Shown piece by piece: positions 20,756 to 33,300 of a DNA stretch of 55,104 nt. Origin of the DNA: Gonium pectorale (taxonomy: Eukaryota; Chlorophyta; Chlorophyceae; Chlamydomonadales; Volvocaceae); contig LSYV01000052.1 in NCBI GenBank assembly GCA_001584585.1, positions 681,815 to 736,918 on the forward strand. Reading direction: 5' to 3'. Each line of letters begins with the position of its first letter. Position 1 is the first letter of the stretch. The translations under genes were made by a program, and so were the position numbers. The notes beneath the pieces are model-generated. The model had not been told where the DNA came from. It saw only the letters and a program-made list of their open reading frames with translations, and did not search any database.

Positions 20756-23700
20756 ATGAACTACGGCCAGATACTTTCAGACTGCTGGTCTTTCGGCAGC
20801 TCATACCTGCCGGCCTTTGGGTGCGGCCTGCCGTTGTCTTTGGCAGCTCTCCTCCCAGGGTTTGGAGCGGGCGAAGTCATTAACCTGCGGGATCGGCGCT
20901 TCCGAGTGCTGCAGAAGGTAAATGTGCGCAGGGTGGCGCGTGGTGCCGCTGCATAGGTCTGGCAGCCCGCGGGGCGTGGCACATGGCCGGCTTGCCGTGT
21001 GGGCCAAGCAGCACTGAAACACGTACAAGGGCCTTTGAACCCGGATGCTCGCGAACACCTTCCAGTAGTGTGCCGCGATCCTGACCCCTTTGTACCAACC
21101 ACCACAGCTGGGCGAGGGTGGCTATGCGGTGGTGTACCTCGTCGCGGAGCTGTCTTCGATCGCCCATCCGCACCCGGACCCCGAGCTGAGAGCCCTGAAG
21201 AAGGTGCGCACCGCACGCCTCGCCCTGGCTGCACTCTGTTCGCCACCTGTCAGCAACGTAGCGTCCCCTCAGGCCCACAGGCTGGCCATACTGCTCTATG
21301 CACGGCTTGCACAACCACTGTCACCATGCGCGACACAGGTGGTGCTTTATGCGTGGTTCGCTCTTGCGGCTATGCTAGTCCCTGCCATGTTCGTTGTGTT
21401 TGCGTAGCAGCGTCTTCTCTCGCTGCGGTGCCTGGTGGTTCGCCAGGGCGCTTTCCCCCGGAGGCTCGTTTGCCTTCAAGTCTGTAACCGTTCACAACGC
21501 CGGACGCTGTTGATCAGTACAGTTATTGCTCCTCACCCCCCTTTTCCTTGAGCTCTATCGATGTGCCTACCCACCTATCTTGGACCTGTTATACCTGAGC
21601 TGCCCCATGAGCTGCTGCTCCTCAATCCTCGCCCCCTATTCAACGCTAACCCTCGTCATGCTACCACCGCTGCTTGGTACAGTACAAACGTGTGCGCTGG
21701 CGGCCGGAATCGTCTGCTCCGCGGACCCATCCCTGTACGCGGCCACTGGTCCCGGCGTGCCTGCAGGTCCTAGTCCAGAGTAATGAGCACCTGGAGGCGG
21801 TTGCCCGGGAGATACGGATCCATGCGGCCGTACAGCACCACCCACACGTGCTGCCGTTGCTGGACTGCTGCTGTCCGGGAGACGGCTCGGCGGCAAACGG
21901 CGACGACAGCAGCGCCGATGTAGGCAGCGGCACCGGCGGAGGAGGAGGCTCAGGGGGGTCAGGGCTGACGGCCGCGGTGGCGGGGGCGCAGGACATACGC
22001 ATCAGCCTCCCCGGCGCTGCCTTTGACCGCGGTGCCAGCAGCGGTGGCGTACGCGGAGGCGACGGTGGCGGCGGCGAGGGCGGCGATGGCGTGGCCTGCT
22101 TCCTGTTCCCGGTGTACCGGGACGGCACGCTGGCGGCGGAGCTGGCAGCGCTGCGGGATCGCGGGGAGCTTCTGCCCACGCGGGAGGTCTTGGCGCTGTT
22201 CATACAGGTGCGGTGCGATGTGTCATGGGGCTGAGAAAGGGAGGGCGTCCGTGGGCTTTCCATGGTTTGCCGTGTCGGCAGTGTTCTTGTTGTGGCCTGT
22301 CGTGCCTCCGGCGGCGCCCACCCGGCCAAGCGTGACGCCCATGTCCCAGCTTCTGGTATGGCAGGGACTATGGATATTAATTGCAGAGTGGATGGCATGG
22401 TCCAAAGCACGGCACGGAGTACGGAGTACGGAGGCCACGCAGTGCACTATCGGGACTGACTGACTGACGGGCTGGCTGGCCCGTACGCCGTCACCTGTAA
22501 CACCTAAAACCCTGACCCTCCTTTCCGCTCCGGCATGCCGGCGCCTGCGCAGCTGCTAAAGGCAGCTCGCCACATACATTCGCTCGGGTTCGCGCACAGG
22601 TAGGGCAGGGCGGCCAGGGGAGAGCGGAACCCAATCGGGATCGTGAGCGAGGGGCTGCGGGACTGTACGCTGGTGTAGAGCGAGCAGCGCCGGGCCGATG
22701 GGGTACGCGGCGCGTCGATCCTGAGTAAAATGTTGCTTGCAGGCCAGAGGCCGCCGGCGGATCAGACGGTCGAGGGAAAGGCGTGTCGCGCGTATGGGTG
22801 GGAAGCCAGGGCTTGCAGGGAAGGCAGGGCACACAAAATCCAGGTGCGTCTGTTCCGCAGGTCGCCGCTGCGCGCCCGCCCCGCCCCACCCTCGGGCGAC
22901 CGAGTGCACATACCTCCGCTGACTATGTCCCGCCCCACCCCGCGCGTGTGAGCCGCCTCAGGGACATCAAGCCATTGAACGTCCTCATCCAGAAGGCATC
23001 CTCCTTCCATTCCCACTCCCAGCAGCAACGACGACAACCCATGCAGCGCCCGCCGCCGGCCCGCGGGAGAGGACAGCACGTGTCGGGGGACATTGAGGAG
23101 TGCTCGTCCTTGGCAGGGGAGGCGGGAACAGAGGCGGGCCCAAGGTGCGGGTCGCAACGCGGGCGGTTGCGGCCAGCGTGTAGTGCCACGCAGATGTACG
23201 GCCGCGCAAGGGCCATGCTCACCGGAACGAGTGGCTTGGAAGGTACTGCCGACCTGAGACAAAGCATCCGAAGCACTGCGGTGCCCTGCAACTGATAGCC
23301 AGGTGTGCTATGCTGCTGGCTACGCTGTCGTTCAAGGTGGTTTCACGCGAACCCCCTTGTGTTGAAATGGAACCCCCTTGTGTGTGTGCTGCCTCAGGTA
23401 CCGCTGCGTCCTGATGGATTTCGGCAGCGCCCGCTCGCGGACGGTGGAGCTGCCCAGCCGGCCGGCGGCTCTGGCACTGCAGGAGGATGCGGAGGTGCGG
23501 TGGCAACGCGCCAGCGGTAACAACGGCGCCTGCGCCCGGGAGTGCGCTTGAATGATACGCACTCCACGTCAAAGTCGCACAGGGCAGCGACGAGAGTCCA
23601 AGCTCGTCACTGCTCCCAATCGATCGGCGTGTCCTGGCCCCGGAAAGAACAGTCATCGTGGCTGACGCGAGCCCTCGTGCCCCCGCCTCACCCTGCCAGG

Positions 23701-24886
23701 CGCACTGCTCGGCACCATACCGCGCGCCGGAGCTCTTCGACGCACCGTCGCCGGGCGCGCTGGACCTGGCCGCAGCTGACGTGTGGGCCCTGGGGGCCAG
23801 CCTGTTCGAGATCATGTACGGGGAGCCGCCGTTTGCGCGCGCCATGAACGCAGGGGGCGGCAGCCTGGCACTGGCGGTGCTCAAGTGAGGCAGAGGCGTG
23901 GGCGGGAGAGGGCCTGGAGAGGATCTGTAGAGGGTCTGGAGAGGGACTTGGATGCGACGTGGGGCGTGGGGACATCTGGTGCGTCTGCATGCGGATCACC
24001 GTGTGGTTGTGACGAGAGTGGCGGGCGCCATGAGGGTCCGGTGGGTGTCGGGTGGGACGGTCTATGCGCACGGTGCTTGCTTGGCCGGCGCTTCAGGAGC
24101 GGACAGGCAGGGTCGCCAGTCGTCTAAATTCAGGCCGGAGTGGGTGACGTGCCGTGACCTGCGTCCAGCGTGTGACGGGATGCTGCATGCAGCGTGAGGC
24201 GTATGGAAAGGGGCGCGGGGGCAGCCGGGGTGGCCCGTATGCAATAAAAGGCGTGCCGGGGGCGGCGCGAGCGTTTACCCTGTGAGGAAGGCCCCTCCTC
24301 TTGCGCTTTGTGCACTCATCGCTCTTGTTCGATTGCACCCGCTTGACTCTCTTTCCTCTCCGGCTGCACGTGCGCCCTACTGGTGCAGCTGCGCTATTGG
24401 CTGGCCACGACCCCCGGCGCCCGCCTACCCTCAGCAGCTCCACGACCTGGTCACGGCAGCCATGGCGGCTGAGCCCGCTGCCCGGCCGAGCGCCGAGCAG
24501 GTGCGTGGAGGGTAGGGCTGGGCGGATAGGGAAGGATCGCTCGGTCTGCACGCGATAGGTGAAGGTTGCGCGAACTGGGGGGCCCGTCTGCTCGTCTCCT
24601 TCACCATGCCTTGTACTCAGGCGCTCTACTGGATACGGCGCACATTTGGGTGTGTATGTTCGTAGAGGCAGCTTCCTTGCCTCTGTCGTCTTTTCGTTGT
24701 GGTGCACGGTTTGCAGGCTCGCGGGATGGGCATGCCTGTGCAGAGGTTGCTGGCCTTTGTGGGACTGCAGGCGGGACTGCCCTGCTGTATATGCCACCCA
24801 ACCTGCTCTTCCCTGCCCCGCAGCTGGCGGCGACCGTGGATGCCTTGATGCAGCAGCCACTACCCGACGCGGCCTCGCAAAGCTGA
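20756..24886 (+). CDS. STK16-like serine/threonine kinase (NAK family)
   Basis: Nine exons: 20756-20917, 21108-21203, 21767-22207, 22553-22599, 22962-23144, 23398-23494, 23700-23884, 24389-24500, 24824-24886. They encode 461 residues. The glycine loop LGEGGYAVVYLV is at 55-66, catalytic Lys85 in RALKK, and helix-C Glu in AREIRIH. HRD-type AHRDIKPLNVLI gives Asp250, DFG is MDFGSA (Asp317), APE is APYRAPELF (Glu353). The C-lobe ADVWALGASLFEIMYGEPPF matches STK16 rather than other NAK kinases. Gly/Asp-rich insertions of about 60 residues in the N-lobe and about 50 after LNVLIQ are family-atypical. Mammalian STK16 acts at Golgi and secretory membranes through N-terminal acylation; here the corresponding Gly-Cys sits at residues 22-23. 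The acceptor of exon 4 is the least certain; alternatives would change only a few residues. Confidence 0.88.
24605..24676 (+). repeat. Dispersed repeat inside last intron of the STK16-like kinase
   Basis: It is related to 19755-19826 in inverse orientation. A further shared word follows at 24695-24717 (GTGGTGCACGGTTTGC), which also occurs at 19287-19310 in direct orientation. This suggests a short, decayed mobile or dispersed element in intron 24501-24823. Confidence 0.65.
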
Positions 24887-26589
24887 CACCGCCAGGCACC
24901 GCGTTGCGGACTTCAAGGGCTCTTGCACGCCCGTATGCTTGTGCGAGGCGACTTTTTCGAAGGGCGAGGGGTCTCGAGTACGAGGCGCCTGGCGCGGGTA
25001 TACGTCAACGTGTCGACTTAACACATGGAGGGGCCAACCTAGCGCCAACGTAGTAAATGCACTTCTGGGACCACAAGCGAACCTGAAGCTACTGCAAGGT
25101 GCTGTCGTCACCGACACGTGGGGCCTACCAAGCGCGCTGCGAGTCCGCTTCAGCTTGCGCTGCCTGGTCACACCATATGGTGGGCCTTACAACATGATGC
25201 AAGGACGCGTGTCGCTCGCCGCGAAACTGGCGCTGCGGTGCTGAGGTGGGCAGGCTCCTCAACAACTCCACGCGAATTACGATGACGATGACGAGCCCCA
25301 TTGAGGCCCAGGGCGAACATGGCAGGAAGCTGAGGCGATCACTAATCAGGCTGGCTACCGGTGCGCTCGGGGTGTGCCAGAAGTGCAAGGGCTAACCGTT
25401 GCGACACTCAATCCTGACGCTAGTCAACGTATCCGTGCGTGCATGCCTTGACGGAGACAAAGATAATATGTAGGGTCTCGGTGACCATGCATGCATCAAC
25501 GTTGGACACTTTGCTGCAGAAGTGGATTCCTTCTTTTCACGAAGAGGAGCCAGAAGATCGCGCGACACGCGCCTTGGCCTCTCTTAGCCAACGGCACACA
25601 GAATGGGCTCCATGGTGGCCGTCACACAGCTCCGAAGCCCTGGAGCTTCCAACCGTCCGACGCTGAACGGGCGGGAACTGATAACGAGGGTAACGCACCA
25701 ACGTATAGTGGCTATGACACGTGACCGGGGTGTGGACTGTGTTCTAGAGCCGCTGACACACGGTTCGCCGATGGACACGATTATATGGCGCGGATGAGGC
25801 AGACGCATGGGCAGACGTGACAGCCTGGCATCTTCTTGCCATTTATTTAGCTTGGCCGGACTCGATGTGTGCTATAGGTTTGTCGTCTGACCACATGTCC
25901 TCCTGGCAACGCCTGCGACGCAAGAGGGAAGAATTCCTGAAATCCGTAACCGAGAGGATGCTCCATGGAAGGGATGCTCCATCAGTTCCACAAGCACGAT
26001 GCTTCTGCCTCGCACGGTACTTAAAGCCATGCACGAGGCAGAAAGCAATCGGACGAAAAGCGGATCGAATGACGGTAACTGCCCTTAATGTCCACACCGC
26101 AGCATGCTATCGCTGCAGTCGCGTCTAACTGGGTAGCTGGAATCTGCCACTCGGCGATGCTAGCTCGGAGAACGCATCATGGATTCTGTGACAAACTTGG
26201 CTTTTCCATGCCAGGTGTAGGCATGACACGGATAACTGATCAGCAACGCTTCGAGGGATGTTCTTTGTTCAAGAAGCTCAAATGCTTGCGTTGAGGAGGG
26301 AGGGGATGCGCGAGGAGGCAATCGCGAGTTCGCGACCGTAGTGTTGAAAAGGAAGACCGTGGTGTGTCAAGATCGCCCTTCCCGTGGATCCGTGCGCTCA
26401 AACACGCACACAACAAATCGGGAGCGGGAGCGAAGCAATTGTTGAGTTAGGGGTGGAAAGTAGCGAACACTAGTGAGTACTCACCCAACGTGTCCATGTC
26501 CCAAACTGTATCGCAATCCTGACACCTGGCAGCGCCCTCTATCACTAATCCACGTATCTCGCAGGAAAAAAAATCTTGGGACGCTTCCA

Positions 26590-26760
26590 CATGTCCAATC
26601 CCGCATCTCCCAGCCGCTCCGCATCTCCAATCCAGCCATACATGCAACCCTTCCCCGCAACCCCAATCCAGCAATCCGACCCTTCCCAGTATTCCCAAAT
26701 TCACAAGTCCAGAACCAGGCTCCATTTGTAATCCAGCAATCCCCACCCCGTGGCTACGAG
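26590..26760 (-). repeat. Degenerate AATCCAGC-rich block
   Basis: AATCC, AATCCAGC and CATCTCC words recur at irregular spacing. The minus strand reads GGATTG/GCTGGATT, similar in flavour to the GGATTCG block near 19.6 kb. No fixed repeat unit can be defined. Confidence 0.45.
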
Positions 26761-27096
26761 CATTCTGGTACCGACTACGACCCCTTATCCATATTGATTC
26801 CACCCCTCTTGTATGGCACGGCTGGCCATATATTGAACTGAACAATGAATTGCTTTGGGTGCATTGCGGCTCGGTGGGTCACATTGCCAGATGACCATGT
26901 CCAATCCGCTACATTAACATGTGAACAGGAAAAACACAGTGTCACATAAGCAAAATTCTGAGCAAGCTCGTAATTTGTACGTTGAATGACTCAAGCATAG
27001 AAGTCCGCACCTAAAGGGACATTCATTTGGAGAAGATCCTATTTGTGCTAGTAGCAACGCAGTTCTGGTTCCTGTTGACGCCGCATTATCCGAATT

Positions 27097-27116
27097 TCCC
27101 GTAGTTTTACGGGAAT
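27097..27116. other. Perfect inverted repeat (hairpin)
   Basis: TTCCCGTA and TACGGGAA form an 8-bp perfect stem around the loop GTTT. It lies about 255 bp upstream of the receptor kinase ATG, on the promoter side. Function unknown; it may be chance. Confidence 0.6.
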
Positions 27117-27370
27117 GCCGTTTTAGGAAAAGCCGGTAACCCACATCTTCAAGTTTTTTAAGAGTATGTGCATATCATGCCACAATTGAGGGGAAAAGGC
27201 TGAAACTCCCCTTGCGAGTAAAGTAATAAGAGAAACGCGGGAAGGGGTACTTGCATCCACAGTATGTTGCTCATTCACACGTCTTATCAGCTGTAAATTG
27301 CCGATTCTGGCGTTGCGACTCCGGTCACTGCTCTTCTGCTGAGGGGACATCCCAGGCAGGGGAAACAGGC

Positions 27371-30300
27371 ATGCTGAGGTCGAAGCTAATTATATATTCA
27401 GTTTGGGTTCTGGTCACATATGCGGCAGAGGATGCACTGAGGCAGCTCCCGTCGTCGTCGGTTATTGTGCACTCCGGTGTTCAGCTGGCGGCAGCATTTG
27501 CAGATAGCTATGTTGACACTGTATTTTTGCCGCATGACGTCACGCTGAGGAATGAGGACTGGGCAGGCCTGCCGCAACCCGTCGTCCTGCAGAGGAACTT
27601 CTCAATCCTGGGCACCGCCGAGAGCCCCGTCATGTTCGACATGGGCTACGTTCGCTCACGAGTAAGTGCAGTCCGTCAGCGGAATGGATGCACGGACTGA
27701 AGTCGGCGAGGGCTACGTCGCTCCACAACCATGCGCCGCGTATCCGATGCATATGCCTGTAATCATGGCTGTCGACGCAATTCGCTTCTCAGCCCTAGCC
27801 AGCCAGCACACTGCCAGCCTGCTTATACTTAGCATTCCCGCGCCAGACAGTGTAACAAGTACATTTACATGCATGTGCGCCCCCACGCGCAGGTCCGCCT
27901 GGCCAACAACATAACCTTCATAATGCGAAATGTCGTCCTGCTCAATCAGCGCAACGGGTCCTTCATCCAGTCACCGGGGCTTGACCTGGTTGCCCCAGCT
28001 GCTCCAGGCGAGCAGGCGCTAATCTGGCTTGATGCCAGCGCAATCTACTACTACTGGTGCTTTCCACTGCCCGTCGCACAGTAAGTCCATGCGAGGAAAC
28101 TCTGCGGAGAGTGTGGCACCGTTACCGGGTAATAGCGCTCGTACATTGGCGACATGCCGTGCCCAGGTGCGCCCAGCTCGCGTACGGCCCATGCGAGCCA
28201 CATGTGTATCGCTACCCGTGGAACTCACACGCCGTCCGAACACTCACCTCATTACCGAACGCCTGTCCTTGACCACCCCATACCAGGCTCTTTGGGAAAC
28301 TGCAGACGTACAACCGCCCGAAAGAGTTTCCGGGGATCAACATTTATGAGCTGCCGTACCCGCTGCCGCCGCCCAGCCCCTCGGGCTGCATCAACAGCAG
28401 CACAGTGCCGGCCCTGCACCGCTGCTACGCTTACACGGCCCTCAACGTTAACACCGCCGGAACGAGCACGGATATTGGGGCGCAGGGCACGCCGGTTGAC
28501 AACGGCTACCTGGTGCGTGACGGGGTGCGGTGGGCAGCACTCGCGACACAGGAGCCACTGGCAGGCCCAATTCACGCGCAGCACACATGCATAGCACGTT
28601 CTGCTGCCTACCCACGAGAGTTTGGTACATAAAACCTAACCTCTGATTTGTTTAGTAGCATTATTTTTTGCTCTCCATCATCAAAGATAGATGGAAAGTT
28701 TGGTACGTACCACAATGTCTAGGAGCCGTGTGGGTCAGGTCTCGGTCAGGTGCCAGGCGGTTGGAAGGTGAACGCACATTTCTGGCGGTATGGGGCGTAG
28801 GGATGAGGGTTCGCATCACTCGAACCCGAAGCACGGGCTCGACCCAGGAGCATGCGTGAAGATGCTGCAGTGCGCTGCGATCACGTCGGTTGCTGCTCGT
28901 ACACCCCGCCTTGTCGCACTGTCCCGCGTCGTCTCTCATCGCATTTTGTGTCTAAACGCAGATTCTGGTCACTGACACGTGGGCCCTGTGCGCAAACACC
29001 TATCCGGAGGATTGCATGACAATGCTGGGACCCCTCGGCTGCGCCTTGTACTACAGGTGCTGATGTTTCTGTGCACACACCCTTGCCTGTCGGATGCACG
29101 ACCCTCAGCTTCTATCTAACCTATTCGGTTTTAATAACATGCGGTGCCCTCGAGATCATGGATCCTGCTCTGGCACTTCATGTGCTGTTGCTGCGCTTTG
29201 GGTGTCCGTTCGGTATAAGTGCGTCGGATGACCCCTTGATGTGTCTGACATATAGCCGAGCCGCTGACCTGCTGTTGCCGTAAGCGAGTCTAAATCATTC
29301 CGATTCACATGCTGCGTTGGACGCAGGTCCCTGTCCCCGCCACCACCGCAGCTGCCAGCAGCTCCACCGCCGGAGATAGCACCAGCCCAAGAAAGTCCTG
29401 GTGTTGCTAGAAGCTCTGGGCAAGGCGCCGGATCCAACCAGCCTGGGAGCGCCACACCATCCGACGGCATGAACGGTCAGGGCACCGCCGGCCCTGGGGC
29501 CAGTGCTGGAGGAGCCAATGTTCGGGGCGGGCAACAGCTTGGCATCGGACTGGGGTGTGGCCTTGGCGGAGGTGGGTAATGACAATGGCGCGCACGCACG
29601 AGCCGATAGATCGGGCTGCCGCGAAACCTGTAGGCCTTTCTTAAGCGAGGCGTGCTACTTTTAGCCAGCGGCGTGCCAGTTTGTGCAGGCGTTACGCTCC
29701 ATGTCCTTTTTTCCCATGAAGCTGCACGTAACCAGGGAGCTCGGCGGACCCATTGCCAGAAGCTCTTGACCCCATGCAGGCCTCTTCGTTATCTGCTGTG
29801 TTGCGCTGGTGGCGCGCCGCGTGTCTGCACTCGGCGGTCTGCAGGCCCCTCGGGAGCACGAAGGCGTCAATCTCGGGGCCCGTGACGGCCTCAACCTGTC
29901 TATCCACGTGAATCCCGTGAACGACGACATGGACGCGGGCGGGCAGCTGCAGGAGCACTGCTGTCGCCCCTCGCTACATGCAATGAAGGCCGGCGGCAGC
30001 AGGCATTCCGCGGACGGGGATCAAAGAGGGTACGTGTACTACTGTGTGCTGTCCGCACCGTATGTCTCGATAGTGCCGTACAGTCGCGCAAACCCGGGCG
30101 TGGTTGGATCAAGCATTCGTCATCGCTCGCCCTTTGACGTCGGATGCATCAAGCTAACAAGGGGGTCTCCAATACAAGCCTGCCACGCGCACCTGCACGC
30201 GGTCTTTGGCAGCCACACCCCAGGAACGATGTCGGCAACAACGGTTGCCCTTCCCAACCCACCGCATGCGTCGGGCGCAGGGCTGTTGCCGACAGTCCGC

Positions 30301-33300
30301 AGGGCAACACACGTGCCTCGTGGTGCGCGTACACTGGGGAGCCGGACGGTGCTGGCGCGGCTTTGACCTTCGGCCACGCGCGCCACAGCTGCGGCGACCC
30401 GCCGAGGAGCAGCTCGTCAGCACTGCCATCAAGGATCCACTCGCCCTTCTCCTCTGTCAGCCCGACCACAACCGTCATCTCGCCGCTGACGCCTCCACGC
30501 CGAGACCTGGAGCTGGGGTCACACGTTGTCATGGAGGGCTCAGAGCGGAAAATGCGAGTCCCCGGCAGCCGTAGCAGCATCCTTCAGGGGACCAGGCTCA
30601 CCACGGCGGCAGCCCTGGACGCCGGCTCCGGGGCTGCCACAGCCACAGGATTGCCTCCCGAGCTCCTCCCGACAAAGAGGGAGCTCTTCACGGAGCAGCA
30701 ATCGGGCTGTGCAGACGACCCGACAGGTCCTGCTGCCGGCGAGGAGGGCGGCGAAGAGGCAGTGGCGGTGGTTACACTCATGGCCGTGCGCCTGGGCAGG
30801 GGCGCCTGCGGGAGTGTCTACGAAGGCCTTTACCGGGGTATGCGTGTGGCGGTTAAGGTGATGCTTCCTGAGGAGGCCCTCGGCGGCATGTTTGGAGGAG
30901 GCCGGAGTGAGGGTTCAAGCTGCACGCCCGAGGCTCATGACGGCAATGGATCTACCCAGAACCAGAATCTGGCACTGCCAGAGAGCAGCCAGCTGACTCA
31001 GGTGCGGCGGCCGGTAGAGGAGCTGGAACCCTCTCTGGTTCCACCTGCCGCCCTGTCTCTGCCGCCCACACCGACCCCGGCTAGGTTACGTGCGTCCGAG
31101 CCGCAGCTTCGGTGCGCTGCGGCAGTCGCGGCTGGCGTCGGCCAGGAATTTGATACGGACTCAACTTCCGGGTCAAGCGCCCCTGGGGCTGCCCCTCCAA
31201 GGGGGCCCGGACCCGCAGCCTTGCCGACACTGACGGCCCTGCCCGGCCCCGTAAGCCGGAGCTGCGGCGCCGTGGCGGCGCGCGGTGTGCAGCTGATTGG
31301 CACGCCCGTGGAGAGCTTGTCCGGGCGCCTTCCAAAGTCGGAACCTGACCCAAGCTTCGCGTATAGCGGTGCCCATCCAGAGGGAGGGGCCCCAGCTGCG
31401 CTGGAGGTCGATCTTCCTGGGCCCTTAACAGCCAACAGCAATACAGCGTCAATGGCCGCTATGCGGCTGCTCGGAAGGCCAGTGGAGACGTTGTCCGAGC
31501 ACGACTGCAGGCGTCCGCCTGGTGCCCCAGAGGCTGCACGTGGTGACCCGCGGGTCAGTGACCCTGCGCTGGAAGATCGGCGCTCGGAGAGCCAACGCGG
31601 CCCCGAGGGCCCGGCGGACGCGAGCGATGCGAAGGTAAGACAGTCACCGACGCGCTGGCGCGTATTCCGCATGCACTTCACTTGCAACTCGCCGGCTGGC
31701 TGGCTTATTGCGTTCGTATGGTGCATGGTTAGTTGTTGTGCACCGCTGGTCTTCCTTCGTACGACATGCAGGTGGAGGCGGAGGTGGATGCAGCGGCTGA
31801 CCAAGCTGAGGCTGATGCCCAGCAGCGGCAGATGCGGCTGTTTGCCGCAGAGGTGGCGGTGCTGGGCCGCTGCGACCACCCCAACGTGGTGCGCCTGCTG
31901 GCGGCTTGTCTGACGCCCCCGCGCATGTGCCTGGTCATGGAGCTGTGCGAGACGAGCCTGGAGAGGCTGCTGTACGGCGGCGAAGGGGAGTCGCGCACGC
32001 GGTTGCCTCTGGGCCAGGTAGGGACCTGCATTTTGCGCTTCCAACTGTGTCCGACTGAAAGGCAGGCACACCGCATTTTATCCCGTATCCCAGTTTGCTT
32101 TTCGGAACGGTTGAATATGATGGTGCAAAGACGCGCACAGGGATTGAGAAAGCAACGCCTGTACTGGTTGTTCGAGGAAGCGGCTGCTCTCGGTCCCATC
32201 GTGCCTCCAGGTGTTGCGGATTGCAGTCCAGGTCTGCCAGGGCCTCGAGTACCTGCACCCGGCCATCGTGCACCGGGACCTCAAGGTGGGTCCCATGCCA
32301 CACTGCAACGCCTGGTCCCTACACAGCCTCCTATCCAAGATGCTGGGCCCTCCCAGGCGGGGGCACCCGTCATGAACGGGCCCCGGCTCGTGTGCATGGG
32401 CGCTGGGCCGTCCTCTGCTGCCACGATGGCTGGCGTCATTACGCTGCCCTCCCCTCTCCTCCCGTACCCCGCACAGCCCGCCAACGTGCTCATCAATGGT
32501 GCCAACACGGAAGCACCGGTTGCGAAGCTGGCGGTACGGATCCTTGCCGGCAGGGGCGCGCGGCAGAATCTGATGTCTTGAACGCTGCCCCTGAGAAACG
32601 GTTTTGTGCAGAAGTCCTGATGACGTACTGAGGGATCATCGATGCCCGTTTGACCCGCCTTGCCGTTAATACGATCTGGCCCCCCGCTAGAGGGCCGCAA
32701 GGTGCCGTCGCGCTCGTGTTGCGCCTTCCGACACGACCCGCGCTGTGCTGCAGGACTTCGGACTATCGCGGATTCGAGCCATGACGATGCCAACCGTCCA
32801 CCCAGACGCGGGCACGGTGCGCACCGTAGCGGATCCGGGCTTGCGCTCCGCCGAGTATCTGGCGTCTCGGGCGTGGGTTGTCAAGCTACAGCAGGTCCAG
32901 GCAGCTTCTGCCGTTGAGGGCTGTCGTATGCGGTAGATGGGCGCCAAACCATCATAGGGACAGATATGGACTGCCGTACAGGTAGCAGCATGGTTGCCTC
33001 AAAGGATACGGGTCGCGGTGCGGGCCCGTTGCCGCCCAGGGGCAGCACTATTGCTATTCGCACCACACCGGCGTCTCGGGCTACACGCTGCGCGCGCTGC
33101 AGGTGGGTCAAAGGCAAGTCCAAGCATGCATGAATCGCAACCCGTACCTTCCCTGCCCGCGGAATTCCCCTTCACGCATGTCCGTGTGGTATGGTGCTCA
33201 ACCGTCTGCCGCTCTACAGCCGGCCTACGTTGCGCCAGGTGTGCGCTTCAGCGGGACCGGAGCAGCCGCCATGCACGCAAACCGGGATCCAAACCGGGAC

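Larger units (their letters stand above)
24887..27370. other. Intergenic region between two kinase genes
   Basis: No gene is recognised in about 2.5 kb. It contains the 3' UTR side of the STK16-like gene, an AATCC-rich word block (about 26590-26760), and a perfect 8-bp stem hairpin at 27097-27116 upstream of the receptor kinase. AT content is higher here than in the neighbouring genes. Confidence 0.45.

Noticed and set aside
23100..23295. Longer kinase exon continuing to the stop near 23295
   Set aside because: Donor AAG|GTGCGG at 23145 joins in the right phase to the DFG exon at 23398; the continuation has no family match.
32995..33110. Possible extra kinase exon (HHTGVSGYTLRALQ in one frame) between the DFG exon and the microexon
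   Set aside because: The DFG exon ends GT and the microexon begins PAY, which already matches the family; inserting this segment would break the activation loop.
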